The notes below the pieces were generated by a model, which was not told the DNA's origin, ran no database searches, and worked only from the letters and a program-made list of their open reading frames with translations. 64,000 nucleotides of DNA from Sulfitobacter sabulilitoris (GTDB taxonomy: Bacteria; Pseudomonadota; Alphaproteobacteria; Rhodobacterales; Rhodobacteraceae), in assembly GCF_005887615.1 (NCBI RefSeq), contig NZ_VANS01000002.1, forward strand, positions 248,001 to 312,000, read 5' to 3'. Shown here in pieces: positions 58,766 to 64,000 of this stretch. Numbering within the stretch: position 1 is the stretch's first letter; each line of letters starts with the position of its first letter. A program made the position numbers and the translations under genes.

Positions 58766-59986
58766 TCAGCCGCTTGCCGTCAGTTTTGAACCCGCAGTCC
58801 GCAGGCGCAAAACCAGCGGCAGGATTGCCACGATGAGCACCGCAGCAAGCAGAAAAGGCACGCCCGGGAAATAGATGCCTTCGCTGTCCACGAAATGTTC
58901 GAACACGCCGGTCAGAACCAGCGGGGCCGCGACGGCCGCGATTGACGCAAGTGACGCGATTACGCCTTGCACCAGGCCCTGCTGGTCTTCGCCAACCCGG
59001 TTGGCCGCGAATGCGGTCATCAGCGGCGGGGCCATATCCGACAGGGCGGCAATCGGCAGAAATACCGCGACGGCCCAGACCGTGGCGGAAAACCCGAATC
59101 CGACCAACCCGATCACGCAGGCAATTGTCGCAATGATCAGGGTCCTGTAATCGCCCAACCGCTTGGTGAGGTGAGGCAGGACACCGCCCTGTATCGCCGC
59201 AATCAACAGTCCGTAGGCGGACAGGGTCAGCCCGATCGTGAACCCGTCCCAGCCAAAGACTTCGCGCCCCCAGAACGCCCAGAGCGTCGGATAGACCATG
59301 TTTGCGAATTCGAACACGAAGATACAGATCAGTGGGATCGCGAGCCCCGGGATCACGAAAGCCCTGGCAATGGTCCCGAATGGGTTGAGGTCACGCTTGC
59401 CGAAGGGTCGCCGGTTTTCCGGTTTGAGGGATTCGGGCAAGATGGAGACGCCAAAGGCCACGTTCAGCGCCGACAGCGCGGCCGCGATCCAGAAAGGCGC
59501 CGTTATGTGCCATCCGGACGCGACACCGCCAAGGGCCGGACCAAAGACGAAACCGATGCCGAATGCCGCACCGATCATGCCAAATGCCGCGCCGCGTTGC
59601 TCGGGTCTGGCGATGTCGGAAATATAGGCCGTCGCCGTGATATACGTGGCCCCTGCCATCCCCGCGATGATGCGGCCCACCAGCAGCAACCAGTATGCAT
59701 CCGCCATTGCCATGATGACGTAATCAATCGTCAGCGTGATCAGTGCCGCGATCAATATTGGCCTGCGCCCCCAGGCATCCGACAGGCTTCCGATGATCGG
59801 ACCGAACAGGAACATGGCCGCCGCATAGGCCGACATCATGATTCCACCCCAAAGCGCGCCTTCCGCGGTGCTGCCTGCGCCGACACGTTCCATCAGGTCG
59901 GGCATGATAGGGAAAACGATGCCCACGCCGATGGCATCGATCATCAACGTGGCGAGGATAAACAGGAAAGGACCGCTCAGTTTCAT
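58766..59986 (-). CDS. TetA-like MFS transporter
   Basis: 406-residue 12-TM exporter of the DHA1/TetA group: FPIMPDLMERVGAG, motif A GSLSDAWGRRPILI, motif C GAAFGIGFVFGPALGGVAS. Related to tetracycline/H+ antiporters but such chromosomal members have varied cargo; a resistance role is not established. No tetR neighbour lies in the window. Confidence 0.87.
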   Translation of the reverse strand: MKLSGPFLFILATLMIDAIGVGIVFPIMPDLMERVGAGSTAEGALWGGIMMSAYAAAMFLFGPIIGSLSDAWGRRPILIAALITLTIDYVIMAMADAYWLLLVGRIIAGMAGATYITATAYISDIARPEQRGAAFGMIGAAFGIGFVFGPALGGVASGWHITAPFWIAAALSALNVAFGVSILPESLKPENRRPFGKRDLNPFGTIARAFVIPGLAIPLICIFVFEFANMVYPTLWAFWGREVFGWDGFTIGLTLSAYGLLIAAIQGGVLPHLTKRLGDYRTLIIATIACVIGLVGFGFSATVWAVAVFLPIAALSDMAPPLMTAFAANRVGEDQQGLVQGVIASLASIAAVAAPLVLTGVFEHFVDSEGIYFPGVPFLLAAVLIVAILPLVLRLRTAGSKLTASG

Positions 59987-60426
59987 CGTAGTTCATTCTC
60001 AAATCGATGCCCGAGAAGCCGATGCTCCGAGGGGGCCATGCCAAAGCTGAAAAGGCTTCAACCTGACGACGGCAGGACGGATGGAACCCCAAGGCGCTCC
60101 TGGGGTGGGCGAACGCGATCGTCACCGGGCCGCTTTCACACCGGCCTGGATCGAAAGCACAGCCTGAGCGGAGCGAACGCGGCTTGGGTCTTGTTCTATA
60201 AGTTTTCCGCGATGCGGCAAATGCCGACCGATGGGAATTGCGTGAATCCGCCCTCGGACGATCTGGAAACATCACCGGACTCACGGCACCGCACCTTCAA
60301 ACCGCGACCGACGCCACGTTACCCCGCCGCTATGGAACGCAAGGCCGCCGTTGGTCGTTGAGCCAGTGAACATCAGGCGGCGCCCCGCGCGGTCTGACCC
60401 ACAAATTTTCTTGAAAGGAGCCGCAG
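59987..60426. other. Intergenic region between exporter and PfpI genes
   Basis: 440 bases between divergent genes. No ORF with a ribosome site, no repeat and no clear hairpin with a T-run. It must hold promoters for both sides. AAAGGAG close to its right end is the ribosome site of the PfpI gene. Confidence 0.5.
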
Positions 60427-61125
60427 ATGAATATTCTTATGGTCCTGACGTCGCATGACACCCTTGGCAACACCGGAGAAAAGACCGGTTTTTGGCTCGA
60501 GGAGTTCGCGGCGCCTTATTACACCCTCAAGGACGCCGGCGCAGAAATCGTGCTGGCATCGCCCAAGGGCGGTCAACCGCCGCTTGACCCCAAAAGCGAT
60601 ACCGAAGATGCACAGACTGACGCGACGAAACGCTTCAAGTCCGACGCAGCCGCACAAGAGGCGCTGGCGCACACCAAAAAGCTGGCGGATGTGAATGCGG
60701 ACGATTTCGATGCGGTTTTCTACCCCGGCGGTCACGGTCCGATGTGGGATCTGGCCGAAAGCGCGGACAGCAAGAAGCTGATCGAAGCCTTCGAAGCAAG
60801 CAATCGACCAATCGGTGCCGTGTGTCACGCCCCCGCCGTGTTTCGCCACACCAAAGGGCAGGACGGCAAACCACTGGTATCCGGCAAACGCGTCACGGGC
60901 TTCTCGAACAGCGAAGAGGATGCTGTCGGCTTGACGGATGTTGTGCCGTTCCTGCTTGAGAATATGCTGGCCGAAAACGGGGGTGAGTACGTCAAAGGCG
61001 ATGACTGGTCATCGTTCGTCGTTGTGGACGGTACGCTTGTGACGGGCCAGAACCCGGCATCAAGCGAGGAAGCTGCCGAGAAGCTGCTTGAGCTTTTGAA
61101 GCATCAGAGCAAGACAGCGGCATAA
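60427..61125 (+). CDS. DJ-1/PfpI family protein (Hsp31-like)
   Basis: 232-residue type 1 glutamine amidotransferase-like protein. Nucleophile elbow in PIGAVCHAPAVF (Cys), acidic partner region DAVFYPGGHGPMWDL, and N-terminal LTSHDTLGNTGEKTGFWLEE. Members act as glyoxalase/deglycase or chaperone. AAAGGAG precedes the ATG. Ends at a strong terminator. Confidence 0.9.
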   Translation: MNILMVLTSHDTLGNTGEKTGFWLEEFAAPYYTLKDAGAEIVLASPKGGQPPLDPKSDTEDAQTDATKRFKSDAAAQEALAHTKKLADVNADDFDAVFYPGGHGPMWDLAESADSKKLIEAFEASNRPIGAVCHAPAVFRHTKGQDGKPLVSGKRVTGFSNSEEDAVGLTDVVPFLLENMLAENGGEYVKGDDWSSFVVVDGTLVTGQNPASSEEAAEKLLELLKHQSKTAA

Positions 61126-61150
61126 AGCCATTGCAACTGAGCACATGATG

Positions 61151-61182
61151 AAGCCGCCGAAGCCAGTCTTCGGCGGCTTTTT
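61151..61182. terminator. Bidirectional terminator between PfpI and hemY
   Basis: Perfect 12-bp stem AAGCCGCCGAAG / CTTCGGCGGCTT with a five-base loop and five T residues on the plus strand, between convergent genes. Confidence 0.92.
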
Positions 61183-61193
61183 CGTCCGCCGGA

Positions 61194-62690
61194 TCAGGCA
61201 GGCTTTGCCGTCGTGCCTTGCGGCGTGTCGTCCTCGATAAGTTCCGCGTCCTCAATCGGCGGTTCTGTCTTTTGCAGGTCCGTCGCGACGGGGACATCGG
61301 TCTTTTTGTCTTCAAGAACGCCGACAATCAGCGGCAACATCTGCACACCGCCGGGCATTGCCATTTCCGACAGTGGCGGCGTTTTCCATGACAGCGTGTC
61401 GAAACTCTCGCAGTTTTCGCAGATCGGCACCCAGTTGGTATGAATGTGGTGGCAGTTGTCGCAGATCCATTGCGGTCCGCGCGACACCGTCAATGCGCGC
61501 GCCAACCATCCCTTCACCACTGTGTCGGACGCGCCCTCGCCCCGCTCGATCGCCGCCATGAGCGTGACCGACCGCACCGTCGGATGCGTTTCGACAAGAT
61601 CGCCCAGCGCGCGGCGCGCTGACGGGAAATCCTCGTTCGCGATGTGCAGTTCGGCCAACAGCATCCGGGCCTCTGGATGATCGTGGCGCAGACGGGTCAG
61701 CGCGGTGAACCGCTTGAGCCGTTGAGCGGGCGTCTCGTCCGGCTCGATGGATGCGAAGGTGGCGGCCAGATCGGGATGCGGGTGGGCCTCCCATGCCTTT
61801 TTCAGCACGCGCACGGCATAGCGTGGTTTGCCTTTCGCAATATAGCTTTTCGCGGCCATGACTGCCGCCGGAATAAGGTCTGGCGACAGCCGATTGGCTT
61901 CGATCGCGGCTTCGCGGGCCTCGATCGTGGCATCCTCGGCGATGACGTCCTTTGCTTCCGACAGGGCCAGAACGGCATCGCGGCGCTTGTGCACATCCCG
62001 TGGGAGGCTGCCGTATTTCAGCTTGGCGCTCAAAGTCTGGCGCGCACCGTGCCAGTCCTCTTTCTGCGCTTGCAGGCGCAGCAGAACATCTTGGGTTTCC
62101 TCGTGCTTGGGCTTCAGGGCAAACGCCTTTTCCGCCAGCTTCAAGGCGGTCTCGGTATCGCCATCTGCCAGCTTCTGCTTGAGAATGCCCCGCACTCCGA
62201 CGAAACGGGTCGCTTCATTGGCCACGAGTTTCCTGTACGTTTCCTCGGCCTTGCGGCGGTCCCCGGCGATTTCCGCCGCCTGTGCGGTCAGCAGGTTCGT
62301 CAGATCGGGCTTGTTCAGGTAACGCTCGGCCTTGGCGGCCTTGGCCATCGCAAGACGCCCTTCACCACTGGCCAATGCCATCAGCCCTTCGGACAAAGCC
62401 TGAAACCCTTTGCGTTCGCGATTCCGGTCGAAATAGCGCGACAATGCCGTTTCGTCGCCGTTGAGAAACCGCAACGTCGCGTACAGCAAGCCAACCAGCT
62501 TGAGAAACACCCAGACCGCGACGACCAGCAGAACGATCGCGATGACCGATTGCAACGGACCAAAGGTGAATTCGCTTCCCATGACGGTGACCTGCACGCC
62601 GCCCTGGCTTTCCAGCAGATAGCCCGCACCCAAAGCCAAAAGCGCGACCGCGCCGACAAACACAATAATCTTGATCAGTGACCACAGCAT
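61194..62690 (-). CDS. HemY N-terminal-domain protein with zinc ribbon
   Basis: 498-residue inner-membrane protein. Two N-terminal transmembrane segments (IIVFVGAVALLALGAGYL; SVIAIVLLVVAVWVFLKLVGLL) are followed by a TPR-rich helical domain and a C-terminal zinc ribbon (WICDNCHHIHTNWVPICENCESFD, two CxxC pairs), as in LapB. This is the HemY/protoheme IX-associated protein, not protoporphyrinogen oxidase. The role may be in envelope or heme enzyme assembly. Twelve bases after the mitofilin-like gene. Confidence 0.88.
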   Translation of the reverse strand: MLWSLIKIIVFVGAVALLALGAGYLLESQGGVQVTVMGSEFTFGPLQSVIAIVLLVVAVWVFLKLVGLLYATLRFLNGDETALSRYFDRNRERKGFQALSEGLMALASGEGRLAMAKAAKAERYLNKPDLTNLLTAQAAEIAGDRRKAEETYRKLVANEATRFVGVRGILKQKLADGDTETALKLAEKAFALKPKHEETQDVLLRLQAQKEDWHGARQTLSAKLKYGSLPRDVHKRRDAVLALSEAKDVIAEDATIEAREAAIEANRLSPDLIPAAVMAAKSYIAKGKPRYAVRVLKKAWEAHPHPDLAATFASIEPDETPAQRLKRFTALTRLRHDHPEARMLLAELHIANEDFPSARRALGDLVETHPTVRSVTLMAAIERGEGASDTVVKGWLARALTVSRGPQWICDNCHHIHTNWVPICENCESFDTLSWKTPPLSEMAMPGGVQMLPLIVGVLEDKKTDVPVATDLQKTEPPIEDAELIEDDTPQGTTAKPA

Positions 62691-62701
62691 GATGGGGTTC
62701 C

Positions 62702-64000
62702 TCAGTTCGTCGTCAGGCGTTGCGCCAGAGTTTCAGCAGCGTTTTGAACGTCTTGCCGCGCGTGTGCATCCGACAGCCAGTCGGACATCGCCGCGCGCGC
62801 AGGATCGGACAGGGCATCAAGCTCGGCCAGCGCATCGGACAGGCGGCCATCGCGCAACGCGGGTTCGGCCCGCGACAGGATCGCATCGGTATCCGATCCT
62901 TCGCGGGGCGTGACCGACCGCGCGCCAAGCTGCTGCTTGAGGAACCCGGCAAGACCGCTCTCGTCCTGCCCCTCTCCGGCTGTCCGCGCGGCCGCGAGTG
63001 CGGCGCGGGCGGCGTCGGGAAACCGTTCTACCAGGGCATTCAGGGTCGGCACGCCGGTGTCTGCCGCACCGGCCAGCTCTTGCGGCACGTCGACCTGCCC
63101 GGTCTGCGACAGATCGGCAAGGGCCGGAGCATAGGGTTTGCCGCTGTCCACTGCCGAAATTACCCGGCTCAGCGCCGCGCGTGCCAGTGTCTTCTGCGCC
63201 ATTTGTTCCGTGTTATCCTCGACCGCGCGGGCGGTTTCGACCAGGGCCGAGATTTCGTCACGTTGCTCGGCAACCGACGCCTGCAACTGCGCCAGCTCCT
63301 GCCGGAGCGCTTGATTGGCGTCACTGTCGCCTTCCGTCACGCTTGGGACGGGCCGCGCCTCCAAGCTGTCGATCCGCGCGGATGCATCCGCAATGGCACG
63401 GTCCAACGCCTCGATCGTGACGCTCAGATCGTCGATGGCACTGTCATCTTGCGGTGTCACGGTACTTGCCGCATCCGCCACGGACTGCTCCAGCGCCGCA
63501 AGGCGCGCCGCCTGATCCTGTGATTGCGCCTCGAGCGCGGACAAGTCAGGTATCTCGCGTTGCATCGCTGCGGGCAGATAGGGGTCGATCACATCGGACC
63601 GCCCGGCGATGAACCCCAAAAGCGCGACAATCACGCCGGCAAACAGAAAGGCCAAAACGCCCCCGCCCCGCTGTTCCGCCGCAACGGGAACGGGCATAGG
63701 GTGCTCTGACGCTGGCTCGTCCTTCGGTTTCGGGGTCCAGGGACCTGCGTCATTGCCGCCAACGGCCTTGGCGTCTTCGGCTTCGCTTTTTTCGGCGGGG
63801 GCATCCGGTTCGCCCACAGGTGCGGTTTTATCTTCGCTCACCGCGTCATCTGTATTCCGGGCGGCGTCCGCTTGATCCTTTGGGGCGGCTTCGTCGGGCA
63901 TGGCATCGGCGATTGCGGGTTCGGGGGTATCTTCCTGAGACTGCGGTGCGTCCGCAGTTGCTTCGATCTTGCCGGTGTCATCGACAGGATCCGTTTGCGC
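62702..64000 (-). CDS. Mitofilin/Mic60-like membrane protein (5' end beyond window)
   Basis: At least 432 residues. An acidic Ala/Pro/Glu-rich cytoplasmic N-terminus, one transmembrane segment (VLAFLFAGVIVALLGFIAG) and a long coiled coil (ALEAQSQDQAARLAALEQSV, then LRQELAQLQASVAEQ), ending in a helical C-terminal mitofilin domain. An internal ATG exists at 63901, but the frame stays open for 33 more codons of the same acidic composition to the window edge, so the gene probably starts outside. Alphaproteobacterial Mic60 helps shape intracytoplasmic membranes; such genes often lie next to hemY. Confidence 0.85.
   Translation of the reverse strand, partial: AQTDPVDDTGKIEATADAPQSQEDTPEPAIADAMPDEAAPKDQADAARNTDDAVSEDKTAPVGEPDAPAEKSEAEDAKAVGGNDAGPWTPKPKDEPASEHPMPVPVAAEQRGGGVLAFLFAGVIVALLGFIAGRSDVIDPYLPAAMQREIPDLSALEAQSQDQAARLAALEQSVADAASTVTPQDDSAIDDLSVTIEALDRAIADASARIDSLEARPVPSVTEGDSDANQALRQELAQLQASVAEQRDEISALVETARAVEDNTEQMAQKTLARAALSRVISAVDSGKPYAPALADLSQTGQVDVPQELAGAADTGVPTLNALVERFPDAARAALAAARTAGEGQDESGLAGFLKQQLGARSVTPREGSDTDAILSRAEPALRDGRLSDALAELDALSDPARAAMSDWLSDAHARQDVQNAAETLAQRLTTN

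Noticed and set aside
58766-59986. Acquired tetracycline-resistance determinant
   Set aside because: Only a TetA-like exporter is present, with no TetR, no mobile element and composition like its neighbours; it is better described as a chromosomal MFS transporter.
58967-60361. 464-codon plus-strand open frame opposite the MFS exporter
   Set aside because: Most of it is antisense to the exporter. The tail in the 59987-60426 gap has no ribosome site, and the composition is shadow-like.

Overview
The window is a continuous piece of an alphaproteobacterial chromosome, most likely from a marine Rhodobacteraceae (Roseobacter-group) bacterium. The evidence is the high G+C content, flagellar regulation by FlaF/FlbT, a serC-serA operon with a structured leader RNA, the rpsT-dnaA-dnaN-recF-gyrB order, several LysE, Hint and IalB family genes, and many four-base ATGA/GTGA gene overlaps. 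No transposase, integrase, phage gene, CRISPR array, tRNA or rRNA was seen. Almost everything is housekeeping or metabolic.

Layout. 1-7.6 kb: part of a flagellar cluster. On the minus strand are flgC (partial) and flgB, then DUF1217-flbT-flaF-fliC and flgN-flgJ; on the plus strand are fliI, fliK and flgD. 7.6-15.3 kb: putrescine uptake and breakdown. potFGHI and an FAD amine oxidase are on the minus strand, divergent from a GntR regulator and a putrescine-type aminotransferase. A 10-bp motif repeated on both sides of the regulator is a candidate operator. 15.3-23.2 kb: a second module. A translationally coupled pair of hydrolases (M20 deacylase and a creatinase-fold, EutD/DoeA-like protein without the usual metal ligands) is divergent from a polyamine-type ABC transporter whose two permeases are unusually large.

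23.3-37.8 kb: cell wall and lysine/RNA functions (MltB-type transglycosylase, RNase R, a DUF2064 transferase, a GNAT protein, dapE, dapD), a Hint-domain protein with a small overlapping upstream ORF and a 26-bp tandem repeat at its 3' end, a LOG-family protein, rlmN, IalB, an asparaginase and serB. 37.8-46.5 kb: serC-serA behind a three-hairpin leader, a cupin protein, a phosphatase, the threonine-to-glycine pair kbl-tdh with a likely XRE-cupin regulator, and a thiolase. 46.5-58.5 kb: ubiE-ubiB, mutM, an enoyl-CoA hydratase, rpsT, and the replication genes dnaA-dnaN-recF-lysE-gyrB. 58.8-64 kb: a TetA-like exporter, a DJ-1/PfpI protein, HemY and a mitofilin-like protein that runs off the right edge.

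The strongest candidates for something less described are the 15.3-23.2 kb uptake/hydrolysis module, the Hint locus, and several short regulatory elements: the GntR-flanking motif, the kbl palindromes, and two copies of an interspersed hairpin repeat. All functions are read from sequence alone. Start sites were chosen from ribosome binding sites, overlaps and family-typical N-termini.
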